A stretch of DNA of 7,712 bases from DASXRA01 sp036558905 (GCA_036558905.1 DATBER010000102.1:1-7712), one strand, 5' to 3'. Shown: positions 1 to 7,657, counted from the stretch's first letter. Notes: a model not told the origin generated them from the letters alone. A program made the numbers and translations.

Positions 1-216
1 GCCGCTCATCGCAGAAGTCCGCGTCGGCCACCGCCGTGTCCTGGGCGTGGTCGTCCGGGTCGTCGGCACCGAACGCCGCGGCCACACCGCCCTGTGCCCA
101 GGGGGTGCTGCCCTCGCCGGCGCTGAGCACCAGCACGTCCCGAGTGGCCGCCAGCCCGAGCGCGGCGGACAGGCCGGCCACGCCCGCGCCGACCACCAGC
201 ACGTCGACCGAGCGGG

Positions 217-220
<4 letters not shown>
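1..220 (-). CDS. nadB: L-aspartate oxidase, N-terminal part (runs off the left edge)
   Basis: NadB is a FAD flavoenzyme that oxidises L-aspartate to iminoaspartate, which NadA condenses with dihydroxyacetone phosphate to give quinolinate for NAD. Only the first 73 residues are present. They begin MTRSVDVLVVGAGVAGLSAAL, a typical FAD-binding Rossmann start with the GxGxxG glycines at residues 11, 13 and 16. The segment PWAQGGVAAAF (40-50) and the following DDPDDHAQDT (53-62) match the flavin-contacting region of L-aspartate oxidases, where the family usually reads WAQGGIAAA and then S/DxxxHxxDT. The ATG at 220-218 shares bases with the TGA stop of nadA (ATGA), so the two are translationally coupled in one operon. 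The related succinate dehydrogenase flavoprotein is excluded by the gene context. The C-terminal part, and probably nadC, lie beyond the left edge. Confidence 0.93.
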
Positions 221-1197
<977 letters not shown>

Positions 1198-1205
1198 GTC
1201 GCTCA

Positions 1206-1240
1206 CCACCAGTTTTCGTCTAACAGTCGATAACCAGTGG
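1206..1240. promoter_or_regulatory. candidate NrtR-type operator between nadA and the divergent regulator
   Basis: A 35-bp imperfect palindrome is centred on base 1223. Its core, TCGTCTAACAGTCGA at 1216-1230, pairs TCG with CGA and CT with AG. It is extended by GTT (1212-1214) with AAC (1232-1234) and by CCAC (1206-1209) with GTGG (1237-1240). By hand count 12 of 17 base pairs are complementary. It is the only strong dyad in the gap and overlaps the -35 regions expected for both directions. NrtR-family proteins are known to repress NAD genes by binding such palindromes next to their own gene. That this is the actual site is an inference. Confidence 0.6.
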
Positions 1241-1261
1241 GCAACGCTACCATCGCGGGCG
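1225..1261 (+). promoter_or_regulatory. candidate promoter for the NrtR-like gene, giving a leaderless mRNA
   Basis: TACCAT at 1248-1253 fits the actinobacterial TANNNT -10 consensus. It ends seven bases before the GTG at 1261, so the predicted start point falls on or next to that GTG, as in leaderless transcripts. A weak -35-like GTCGAT lies at 1226-1231 (16-bp spacer) inside the palindrome, so repressor binding would block it. No ribosome binding site precedes the GTG. On the opposite strand, TTGCCC (complement of 1239-1244) and TTAGAC (complement of 1218-1223) are possible but weak nadA promoter elements. Confidence 0.4.
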
Positions 1262-1965
1262 TGCCGACGCCCCGCCAACGTGACGCAGTCGACTGGCCGA
1301 GCTATCCGCACGAAGTGCTCGCAGTGGTGTTATCGGTGCGATCGGGGCGACTTTCGGCACTGCTGTGGCAGCGGGCCCGCAGCCCGCATCAACACCGCTG
1401 GTCCCTGCCCGGCGGCGGGGTCGAGCCGCACGAGCGGCTGCGCGACGCCATCACCCGTCACCTGGCCACCAAGGTCGACGTCCGCCAAGTCGCCCACCTC
1501 GAACAGCTGGCCACGCACAGCGCCGTGCACCGCGATCCGCGCGCTCGGGTGCTCGCCACCGCGTACCTCGGCCTCGTGCCGTCGGACGTCGAGCCACAGC
1601 TTCCGGCCGATACGGCGTGGCATCCGGTCGATCAGCTGCCGCCAACCGCGTTCGACCACCACTACTTCATCGAGGCCGGAGTCGCCCGCCTACGGTCCAA
1701 GCTCTCGTACACCAACATCGGTTTCGCCCTGGCCCCGGACGAGTTCACGATCTCCGAGCTACGCAAGCTGTTCAGCGCCGCACTCGGCTACGAGGTCGAT
1801 GCGACGAATCTGACCCGGATCCTCACCCGCCGCCACGTCATCGAGTCGACCGAACGCACCGCGCCCTCGGGCAAGGCCGGCGGACGACCGGCCGGCGTGT
1901 ACCGCTTCGTCACGCACGAACTCGCCGTCACCGACCCGTTCGCCGTGCTCAAGCCGCCCACCTAA
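1261..1965 (+). CDS. nrtR: NrtR-like transcriptional regulator of NAD biosynthesis (Nudix domain plus winged helix)
   Basis: This is a 234-residue protein with the two-domain layout of the NrtR family: an N-terminal ADP-ribose-sensing Nudix fold (about 15-145) and a C-terminal winged-helix DNA-binding domain (about 150-220). The Nudix loop LPGGGVEPHERLRDAITRHL (49-68) keeps the G-x5-E spacing and the following Arg. The catalytic REUxEE core reads RHLATK, so the acidic metal ligands are gone. This fits a sensor that binds ADP-ribose or a related nucleotide without hydrolysing it. The AFDHHYF segment (130-136) and FTISELRKLF (162-171) followed by NLTRIL (183-188) are typical of this family. The GTG at 1261 is preferred because of the -10 element just ahead; a GTG at 1237 would add eight residues but lies inside the palindrome. 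Divergence from nadA-nadB matches the mycobacterial arrangement and implies control of that operon and autoregulation. The stop overlaps that of the convergent PaaX-type gene. Confidence 0.85.
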   Translation: MPTPRQRDAVDWPSYPHEVLAVVLSVRSGRLSALLWQRARSPHQHRWSLPGGGVEPHERLRDAITRHLATKVDVRQVAHLEQLATHSAVHRDPRARVLATAYLGLVPSDVEPQLPADTAWHPVDQLPPTAFDHHYFIEAGVARLRSKLSYTNIGFALAPDEFTISELRKLFSAALGYEVDATNLTRILTRRHVIESTERTAPSGKAGGRPAGVYRFVTHELAVTDPFAVLKPPT

Positions 1966-2813
1966 GTGTGTCGTTCGACGGCCTGCCACTCGGCCCGCGC
2001 CGCCGGGGCCCAGCTGGCGTGCCGGGTCGCGAACAGCTTGGCCGCTCGCTCGCCGCTCCACCGGGTCGGCAACAGCTCGCGCGGGAGCGCCGGGTCGACG
2101 GACGGGAACCGGCGCCAGGCGTGCACGAGCTCCACCAGACGGGCCAGCGGTTCGGACGTACGGCTCGCCGCGAAGTCGGCGAGGAACGCGCGGTACGTCG
2201 CCTCGACGGCGGCGAGATCCCAGGCCTGGCGCACCATGCTCGCGAGGTCGGAACCGCCGACGTGGTTCGCGACGAAGATGCGGGCGTCGTTGACCGACGC
2301 CGACGCGAGCAGATCCTCCACCTCGGCCACGCGTTCGGTGTGCGTGCTCAGCCATACCCCGGGCGCCGGGCTGCCGAATCCGGCCCAGCCGAGCCGAGTC
2401 CGCAGCACGTGCCGGGTCGCGCGGTCGGACTCGGGGATGCGCGCGAGCACGAGAACGACGTGGTGGTCCCACTCAGTCGCCACGCCGCGGAACCCGTATA
2501 TGCGCTGTGTGCCGTCGGTGAGCAACTGAACGGCGTTCGGGGTGAGCGCCCAGCGGGTACGTCGGCCGTGCCGCTCGGACCGGATCCACCCGTCCGCCGC
2601 GGTTCGCATCAGCGCTTGCCGAGTGGTCTTCGGCTCGACCCCGAGCCGGCTCAGTACGTCGATGAGCGACGACGTCCATACCGTCCCGTCGCCCGGTAGC
2701 ACGAATTCGCCCAGCACCGTGAACAGCAGACCCCGCGCGCTGCCGGCACCTGCGGCGTGGCGGCGCGACATCGTCGGCGTCACCGCGTCGTACGCCTCTG
2801 CCCCTTGCGCCAC
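1962..2813 (-). CDS. PaaX-family transcriptional regulator
   Basis: This is a 283-residue protein if read from the GTG at 2813, close to the usual PaaX family length of about 270-320. Residues about 26-95 form the winged-helix N-terminal domain: SARGLLFTVLGEFVLP (25-40), then VWTSSLIDVLSRLGVEPKTT (45-64), RQALMRTAADGWI (65-77) and RHGRRTRWALT (81-91). The middle domain shows EWDHHVVLVLARIPE (114-128) and LGWAGFGSPAPGVWLS (141-156). The C-terminal domain has LVELVHAWRRFPSVDPALP (226-244), characteristic of PaaX_C. Known PaaX proteins repress phenylacetate genes and release DNA on binding phenylacetyl-CoA. Here the gene diverges from a benzoyl-CoA operon, so I infer an aryl-CoA effector such as benzoyl-CoA. 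The GTG at 2813 is preceded by a G-rich run that could serve as a ribosome binding site. An ATG at 2771 (269 residues) is a good alternative, since family homology begins only around residue 25. It is not a recognisable BoxR, which is an XRE plus shikimate-kinase-like fusion. Confidence 0.88.
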   Translation of the reverse strand: MAQGAEAYDAVTPTMSRRHAAGAGSARGLLFTVLGEFVLPGDGTVWTSSLIDVLSRLGVEPKTTRQALMRTAADGWIRSERHGRRTRWALTPNAVQLLTDGTQRIYGFRGVATEWDHHVVLVLARIPESDRATRHVLRTRLGWAGFGSPAPGVWLSTHTERVAEVEDLLASASVNDARIFVANHVGGSDLASMVRQAWDLAAVEATYRAFLADFAASRTSEPLARLVELVHAWRRFPSVDPALPRELLPTRWSGERAAKLFATRHASWAPAARAEWQAVERHT

Positions 2814-2843
2814 TCAACCCCCCAGCCACTTCTGCGACCGGAC

Positions 2844-2857
2844 ATGTTACGCGTTAC
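2844..2857 (-). promoter_or_regulatory. candidate -10 element of the PaaX-type gene with an overlapping short dyad
   Basis: On the minus strand TAACAT (complement of 2844-2849) fits the TANNNT -10 pattern and lies about 30 bases upstream of the GTG at 2813. It overlaps GTTACGCGTTAC (2846-2857), which is both a direct repeat of GTTAC and a near-palindrome around ACGCGT. This could be a site for autoregulation. No convincing -35 was found at the standard spacing, so the call is tentative. Confidence 0.3.
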
Positions 2858-2869
2858 CGGCGCTGGATC

Positions 2870-2908
2870 TTCTACAACGCCTTGACGTTCGATGAAAGGA
2901 GTGTAGAA
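2870..2908. promoter_or_regulatory. inverted repeat TTCTACA / TGTAGAA, candidate operator of the box operon
   Basis: TTCTACA at 2870-2876 and its exact reverse complement TGTAGAA at 2902-2908 are separated by 25 bases, about three helical turns centre to centre. The arms flank the TTGACG -35 box of the box operon, and the right arm overlaps the putative -10. That placement suits a dimeric repressor blocking RNA polymerase. The divergent PaaX-family gene makes it the likely binder. The link is inferred from position only, because the repeat does not resemble any operator I can recall with certainty. Confidence 0.5.
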
Positions 2909-2909
2909 C
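2882..2909 (+). promoter_or_regulatory. candidate promoter of the box operon
   Basis: TTGACG at 2882-2887 is a near-consensus -35. TAGAAC at 2904-2909 is a weaker -10 that lacks the final T, with a 16-bp spacer. Transcription would start near 2916, leaving a leader of roughly 35 bases before the boxC ATG. The leader contains AGGAG at 2913-2917, too far from any in-frame start to serve boxC, and AAGGA at 2937-2941, ten bases ahead of the ATG at 2952. Confidence 0.45.
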
Positions 2910-2951
2910 AATAGGAGAACCCAGCGTCCACGAGTGAAGGACGAATGTCGA

Positions 2952-4640
2952 ATGGCCAGCCTGGCGACGCCCGACGCCTCGATCGGCCTCGCGCCATCGC
3001 CCGTCGAATTCCGGACCCGGCCCGACCGTTACCGCCATTGGCGGCTGTCCGTCGACGAGCAGATCGCGACGCTGACCATGGACGTCGACGAGAACGCCGG
3101 GCTGGTGCCCGGCTACGAGCTCAAGCTCAACTCGTACGACCTGGGCGTGGACATCGAGTTGTACGACGCGGTGCAGCGCCTGCGGTTCGAGCATCCTGAG
3201 GTGCGCGCGGTCGTGCTCACCAGCGGCAAGGAGAAGATCTTCTGCGCCGGGGCGAACATCCGCATGCTGGCCGCGTCGGCGCACAGCTGGAAGGTCAACT
3301 TCTGCAAATTCACCAACGAGACCCGCAACGGCATGGAGGACGCGTCGCAGAACTCGGGCCAGACCTACATCGCCGCGCTGAACGGCTCAGCGTCCGGCGG
3401 GGGGTACGAGCTGGCGCTGGCCTGCGAGCACATCATGCTCGTCGATGACCGCTCGTCGGCGGTCGCGTTGCCCGAGCTGCCCCTGCTCGGCGTTCTCCCG
3501 GGTACCGGCGGCCTCACCCGGGTGGTCGACAAGCGGCACGTGCGTCGCGATCTGGCCGACTACTTCGCCACCCGGTCCGAGGGCGTCGCGGGCAAGAAGG
3601 CCGTGCAGTGGCGTCTCGTCGACGAGGCCGTCGCCCGGCCGAAGTGGGACGAGACGGTGGCCGAGCGCGCCGCCGAGCTGGCCGCCGGGTCGACCCGGCC
3701 GGCTCACGTCGAGGGCATCAGCCTCACCCCGTTGGACAAGCAGCGCGGCGCCACCGAGATCAGCTACCGCTACGTGCGCGCGTCGCTCGATCGCGATGCC
3801 CGGGCGGCGACGGTAACGGTGCTCGGCCCGGACGAGGACCCGCCGGCCGACGTGCACGAGCAGGGCGCAGACTTCTACCCGCTGCGCCTCACCCGCGAGC
3901 TGGACGACCTGATCCTGGACCTGCGCACCAACGAGACGGATCTGGGCACCTGGATCTTCCGCAGCGAGGGCGACCCGCGCCGGGTGCTGGCCTACGACGA
4001 GCTGATCCTGGCCAACCGCACCGACTGGCTGGCCAACGAGATCGTGCTGTACCTCAAGCGGACGCTGAAGCGCCTGGACGTGACCAGCCGGTCGTTGCTC
4101 GCCCTGATCGAGCCCGGGTCGTGCTTCGCGGGCAGCCTGCTCGAGATCGCGCTGGCCGCCGACCGCAGCTACCAGCTGGTGGGCGTGTTCGAGGAGGTCG
4201 ACCCGGATGCGACGCCGGCCACCATCACCGTCGGGGGCCTGAATCTCGGCCCGCTGCCCATGGGCAATGGCCTGACCCGGTTGGCGACGCGCTTCCTCGA
4301 CGACGACGCCGCGGTCAAGGCGATCCCGGTCGGCGAGCCGCTGGCGGGCGAGGACGCCGAGCGGCTCGGGCTGGTGACGGTCGCGCCGGACGACATCGAC
4401 TGGGCGGAGGAGGTGCGCATCGCCACCGAGGAACGCGCCTCGTTCAGCCCGGACGCCCTGACCGGGCTGGAGGCCAACTACCGGTTCGCCGGGCCGGAAA
4501 CCCTCGAGACCAAGATCTTCGGCCGGTTGTCGGCCTGGCAGAACTGGATCTTCACCCGGCCGAACGCGGCCGGGCCGGACGGCGCATTGCGCAGATTCGG
4601 CACCGGACAGCGCGCCGACTTCGACCGAAAGCGAGTCTGA
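2952..4640 (+). CDS. boxC: benzoyl-CoA-dihydrodiol lyase (2,3-epoxybenzoyl-CoA dihydrolase)
   Basis: BoxC hydrolytically opens the ring of 2,3-epoxybenzoyl-CoA, yielding 3,4-dehydroadipyl-CoA semialdehyde and formate. The 562-residue product is normal for BoxC and about twice the size of a simple enoyl-CoA hydratase. It opens with EFRTRPDRYRHWRL (19-32), a BoxC hallmark. The N-terminal crotonase domain shows the acyl-CoA oxyanion-hole segments IFCAGANIRML (96-106) and NGSASGGGYELALACEH (144-160), then ALPELPLLGVLPGTGGLTR (172-190). Glu153 and Glu175 are 22 residues apart, as are the two glutamates implicated in catalysis in the Burkholderia enzyme (as I recall, Glu146 and Glu168). A second crotonase-like half follows (about 310-530), and the C-terminus WQNWIFTRPNAAGPDGALRR is again BoxC-like. 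I chose the ATG at 2952 for its AAGGA ribosome binding site; a GTG at 2934 would add six residues. It is the first gene of the box operon, with boxB beginning five bases after its stop. Confidence 0.95.
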   Translation: MASLATPDASIGLAPSPVEFRTRPDRYRHWRLSVDEQIATLTMDVDENAGLVPGYELKLNSYDLGVDIELYDAVQRLRFEHPEVRAVVLTSGKEKIFCAGANIRMLAASAHSWKVNFCKFTNETRNGMEDASQNSGQTYIAALNGSASGGGYELALACEHIMLVDDRSSAVALPELPLLGVLPGTGGLTRVVDKRHVRRDLADYFATRSEGVAGKKAVQWRLVDEAVARPKWDETVAERAAELAAGSTRPAHVEGISLTPLDKQRGATEISYRYVRASLDRDARAATVTVLGPDEDPPADVHEQGADFYPLRLTRELDDLILDLRTNETDLGTWIFRSEGDPRRVLAYDELILANRTDWLANEIVLYLKRTLKRLDVTSRSLLALIEPGSCFAGSLLEIALAADRSYQLVGVFEEVDPDATPATITVGGLNLGPLPMGNGLTRLATRFLDDDAAVKAIPVGEPLAGEDAERLGLVTVAPDDIDWAEEVRIATEERASFSPDALTGLEANYRFAGPETLETKIFGRLSAWQNWIFTRPNAAGPDGALRRFGTGQRADFDRKRV

Positions 4641-4645
4641 CGAAG

Positions 4646-6064
4646 ATGACGACTACCGCCGACTACTCGGAGAAGATCCCCAACAACGTGCAGCTGCACG
4701 AGGACCGCCGGCTGCAGCGTGCGCTCGAGTCGTGGCAGCCGAACTTCCTGTCCTGGTGGGAGTCGATGGGCCCGGCGCTGCCCACCGAGGACGTCTACCT
4801 CCGTACCGCGGTGAACGTCGGGCGCGAGGGGTGGGCGCACTTCGGGCACGTCGCGATGAAGGAGTACCGGTGGGGCATCTTCCTGGCCGAGCGGGACAAG
4901 GAGCGCACGATCGGGTTCGGGCAGCACAAGGGTGAGCCCGCCTGGCAGAAGGTGCCCGGCGAGTACCGCGCCGATCTGCAACGGCTGATCGTCATCCAGG
5001 GCGACACCGAGCCTGCGTCGGTCGAGCAGCAGCGCAACCTCGGCGCCACCGCACCCAGCCTCTACGACCTGCGCAATCTGTTCCAGGTGAACGTCGAGGA
5101 AGGCCGGCACCTGTGGGCGATGGTGTACCTGCTGCACGCGTACTTCGGCCGCGAGGGCCGCGAGGAGGCCGAGGAACTGCTGCACCGCAACTCCGGCAGC
5201 GAGGACGCGCCGCGCATCCTCGGGGCGTTCAACGAGGAGACGCCCGACTGGCTCAGCTTCTTCATGTTCACCTACTTCACCGACCGCGACGGCAAGTACC
5301 AGCTGGGGACGCTGAAGCAGTCCGCCTTCGATCCGCTGAGCCGCACCTGCGAGTTCATGCTCAAGGAGGAGTCGCACCACATGTTCGTCGGCACGACCGG
5401 CGTCGACCGGGTCGTGGAGCGGACCGTCCAGGTGATGACGGAGCACGACACCGACGACGTAGTGGCGCACGGGGCGATCCCGTTGGACATCGTGCAGAAG
5501 TACCTGAACTTCCACTACTCGGTGTCGCTCGACCTGTTCGGCTCGGAGACCTCGACCAACGTGGCCAACTACTTCACCGCCGGGCTGAAGGGCCGTTGGT
5601 CGGAGGAGCGCCGCCGCGACGACCACAAGCTCACCGACGAGTCGATCATGGTGGACGCCCTGAACGACGGCGAGATCGGATCGACCGAGGTGGCGGCGCT
5701 CGTCGGGCTGAACACGGACCTGCGCCGCGAGTACATCAACGACTGCCAGAACGGCGTCAACCGCTGGAACAAGATCCTCGAGAGTGCCGGGCTGAGCCAT
5801 CGGCTCAAGCTGCCGCACGTCGCATTCAACCGCCGGGTCGGCGTCTTCGCCGGAATCGAGGCCACGCCGGACGGCGAGCGGATCGACGCCGACCAGTGGG
5901 AGGGCCGCAAGGGCAACTGGCTGCCGACCGACGTCGACAAGACCTACGTCCGATCGCTGATGCGCCCGGTGCACGAACGGGGCAAGATCGCATCCTGGAT
6001 CGCACCGCCCCGTCAGGGCATCAACGGTAAGCCGTTCGACTACGACTACGTCCACCTGCCGTAG
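4646..6064 (+). CDS. boxB: benzoyl-CoA 2,3-epoxidase (oxygenase), component B
   Basis: BoxB is the diiron oxygenase that converts benzoyl-CoA to 2,3-epoxybenzoyl-CoA with O2 and electrons from the NADPH-dependent reductase BoxA. The 472-residue length equals that of characterised BoxB proteins. The diiron ligands are visible as Glu122, Glu152 with His155 in EEGRHLW (151-157), Asp213, and Glu242 with His245 in KEESHHMFVG (240-249). These match, with a constant +2 offset, the ligand set I recall for the Azoarcus enzyme. The N-terminal IPNNVQLHEDRRLQRALESW (11-30) and the C-terminal VGVFAGIEATPDG (398-410) also agree with BoxB. The predicted protein is soluble and cytoplasmic. The ATG lies five bases after the boxC stop with no strong ribosome binding site, which suggests translational coupling. 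The same frame is open far upstream, inside boxC, but that extension is only a shadow of boxC. Confidence 0.96.
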   Translation: MTTTADYSEKIPNNVQLHEDRRLQRALESWQPNFLSWWESMGPALPTEDVYLRTAVNVGREGWAHFGHVAMKEYRWGIFLAERDKERTIGFGQHKGEPAWQKVPGEYRADLQRLIVIQGDTEPASVEQQRNLGATAPSLYDLRNLFQVNVEEGRHLWAMVYLLHAYFGREGREEAEELLHRNSGSEDAPRILGAFNEETPDWLSFFMFTYFTDRDGKYQLGTLKQSAFDPLSRTCEFMLKEESHHMFVGTTGVDRVVERTVQVMTEHDTDDVVAHGAIPLDIVQKYLNFHYSVSLDLFGSETSTNVANYFTAGLKGRWSEERRRDDHKLTDESIMVDALNDGEIGSTEVAALVGLNTDLRREYINDCQNGVNRWNKILESAGLSHRLKLPHVAFNRRVGVFAGIEATPDGERIDADQWEGRKGNWLPTDVDKTYVRSLMRPVHERGKIASWIAPPRQGINGKPFDYDYVHLP

Positions 6065-6082
6065 AGACGCGGGGGCCTCACC

Positions 6083-7645
6083 ATGGCTGCCTTCAACGCC
6101 TGCACCTATCTGCTCGACCGTCGAGTGGAGGCGGGCGACTCCGACCGGGTCGCGGTCGTCGGCGCCGACGCGACGCTTACCTACGCCCAGTTGCTCGACC
6201 GGGTCCAGCGCACCGCCGCGGTGCTGCGCGACCTCGGCCTGCAGCCCGAGCAGCGGCTGCTGATGTTCATGTCCGACAGCGCGGCGTTCGTCGAGGTCTA
6301 CCTCGCCGCGATGCGCATGGGCGCCGTGCCCGTACCGGTGTCGACGATGCTGCACGCCGACGACCTCGCCGAACTGCTGGTCGACTCCCGGGCCCGGTTC
6401 CTCGCGTGCACCCCGGAGTTCGCTTCGACGGTCGCAGCCGCCACGTCGGCCGCCCCGGAACCGGTCGGCGTCCTGGCCACGGGCGGAGCCGAGGTGGACG
6501 CGTCGATCGACCTCGACATCCTGGTGGCGACGGCCACTCCGGACGCAACCGTCTACCCGACCGGCGACGACTCGCCGGCGTTCTGGCTCTACACCTCGGG
6601 CACCACCGGCCAGTCGAAGGCGGCGATGCACCGGCACGGTTCGGTCCGCGTCGTCTGCGAGACGTATGCGGCCCAGGTGCTGGGCATCCGTCCCGACGAC
6701 CGGTGCCTGTCCGCGGCCAAGGCTTTCTTCGCCTACGGGCTGGGCAACTCCGTGCTGTTTCCGCTCTCGGTCGGCGCGTCGGCCGTTCTCGAACCCAGCC
6801 CGTCCAAGCCCGAGCTCATGGTCGACCGGGTCCGCCAGCACGGGGTCACGCTCTTCTTCGCCGGCCCGACGTTCTTCGCGAACATGCTGCGCGCGGACTT
6901 GCCCGCCGACGCCATCAAGGGTGTTCGGCTGGCCGCGTCAGCGGGCGAGGCATTGCCAGCCACGCTGTATAACCGGTGGACCGGCCACTTCGGCATCGAC
7001 ATTCTCGACGGTATCGGCATGACCGAGATGCTGCACATCTTCCTGTCCAACCGGGAAGGCGACGTCCGGCCGGGCTCGACCGGCGTCGCCGTGCCCGGTT
7101 ACGACCTGCGGATCCTCGACGACGAGGGCATGCCGGTCGCGCCCGGCCTGCCCGGCACGCTCTACGTCCGGGGCGACTCGACGGCCACCGGCTACTGGTC
7201 GCGCTACGCCGCCTCGCGGCAGGTGTTCCAGGGCGAATGGCTGCGAACCGGCGACACCTACGTCCAGGACGCCGACGGCTACTACACCTGCCTGGGCCGG
7301 ACCGGCGACATGCTGAAGGCGAGCGGCATCTGGGTTTCCCCCACCGAGGTCGAGGCCCGGCTGCTCGCTCACCCCGCCGTCGGGCAGGCGATCGTCGTCG
7401 CCGCTCACGACGACGACGGGCTGGAGAAGCCGGTCGCGTTCGTGATCCTCAACGCCGGCCAGGCAGCGACCGAGGACGAGCTGATCGGGTTCTGCCGCGA
7501 CGGGTTGCCGTCGTTCAAGCGGCCGCGCCGGATCGTATTCGTCGGCGGGTACCCGATGACCGCGACGGGCAAGATCCGCCGGGTCGAGCTGCGCGCCGCC
7601 GCGGCGACCGTGCTGATCACCCCCGGCGAACACCCCGCGAGCTAG
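6083..7645 (+). CDS. benzoate-CoA ligase family protein
   Basis: This ATP-dependent acyl-CoA synthetase most likely forms benzoyl-CoA and AMP from benzoate, ATP and CoA, supplying the substrate for BoxB. The 520 residues contain the adenylate-forming motifs in order: YTSGTTGQSK (170-179, the P-loop-like A3 motif), DGIGMTEMLHIFLSNREG (309-326, A5), WLRTGDTY (386-393, with the AMP-ribose-binding Asp391), LGRTGDMLKASGIWVSPTEVE (404-424, hinge) and TATGKIRR (493-500, with catalytic Lys497). The GxTEMLHIFLSNR stretch is diagnostic of the benzoate-CoA ligase subfamily rather than acetyl- or long-chain acyl-CoA synthetases. Substrate could also be a substituted benzoate such as 3- or 4-hydroxybenzoate, which sequence alone does not exclude; the adjacent boxB and boxC favour benzoate. 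It begins 18 bases after boxB, with a G-rich run ahead of the ATG. The symbol is left blank because names vary (bclA, badA, bzdA). Confidence 0.92.
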   Translation: MAAFNACTYLLDRRVEAGDSDRVAVVGADATLTYAQLLDRVQRTAAVLRDLGLQPEQRLLMFMSDSAAFVEVYLAAMRMGAVPVPVSTMLHADDLAELLVDSRARFLACTPEFASTVAAATSAAPEPVGVLATGGAEVDASIDLDILVATATPDATVYPTGDDSPAFWLYTSGTTGQSKAAMHRHGSVRVVCETYAAQVLGIRPDDRCLSAAKAFFAYGLGNSVLFPLSVGASAVLEPSPSKPELMVDRVRQHGVTLFFAGPTFFANMLRADLPADAIKGVRLAASAGEALPATLYNRWTGHFGIDILDGIGMTEMLHIFLSNREGDVRPGSTGVAVPGYDLRILDDEGMPVAPGLPGTLYVRGDSTATGYWSRYAASRQVFQGEWLRTGDTYVQDADGYYTCLGRTGDMLKASGIWVSPTEVEARLLAHPAVGQAIVVAAHDDDGLEKPVAFVILNAGQAATEDELIGFCRDGLPSFKRPRRIVFVGGYPMTATGKIRRVELRAAAATVLITPGEHPAS

Positions 7646-7657
7646 GAGGAGACATTG
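7644..7657 (+). promoter_or_regulatory. strong ribosome binding site and TTG start of the last gene
   Basis: AGGAGGAG at 7644-7651 begins within the TAG stop of the ligase gene and is the strongest Shine-Dalgarno match in the operon. It is followed five bases after AGGAGG by TTG at 7655. No ATG or GTG is available at a suitable distance in that frame, so this ribosome binding site decides the TTG start. Confidence 0.7.

Noticed and set aside
1365..2699. A 444-codon plus-strand open frame spanning the end of the NrtR-like gene and the antisense of the PaaX-type gene.
   Set aside because: Its composition is typical of a wrong-frame translation, and it conflicts with two genes that carry clear domain motifs.
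3608..4645. An in-frame upstream extension of boxB through the boxC coding region.
   Set aside because: The sequence is Arg/Pro/Gly-rich with no family similarity, while boxC in this stretch is clearly coding. The BoxB homology begins at the ATG at 4646.
6065..6082. A possible terminator or internal promoter in the boxB-ligase gap.
   Set aside because: The 18 bases are G-rich but show no stable stem followed by a T-run, and the spacing fits co-transcription.
4478..6841. A 787-codon open frame on the minus strand, antisense to boxB and the ligase.
   Set aside because: It is an artefact of high GC at third codon positions. It has no recognisable domain and covers two well-supported genes on the plus strand.
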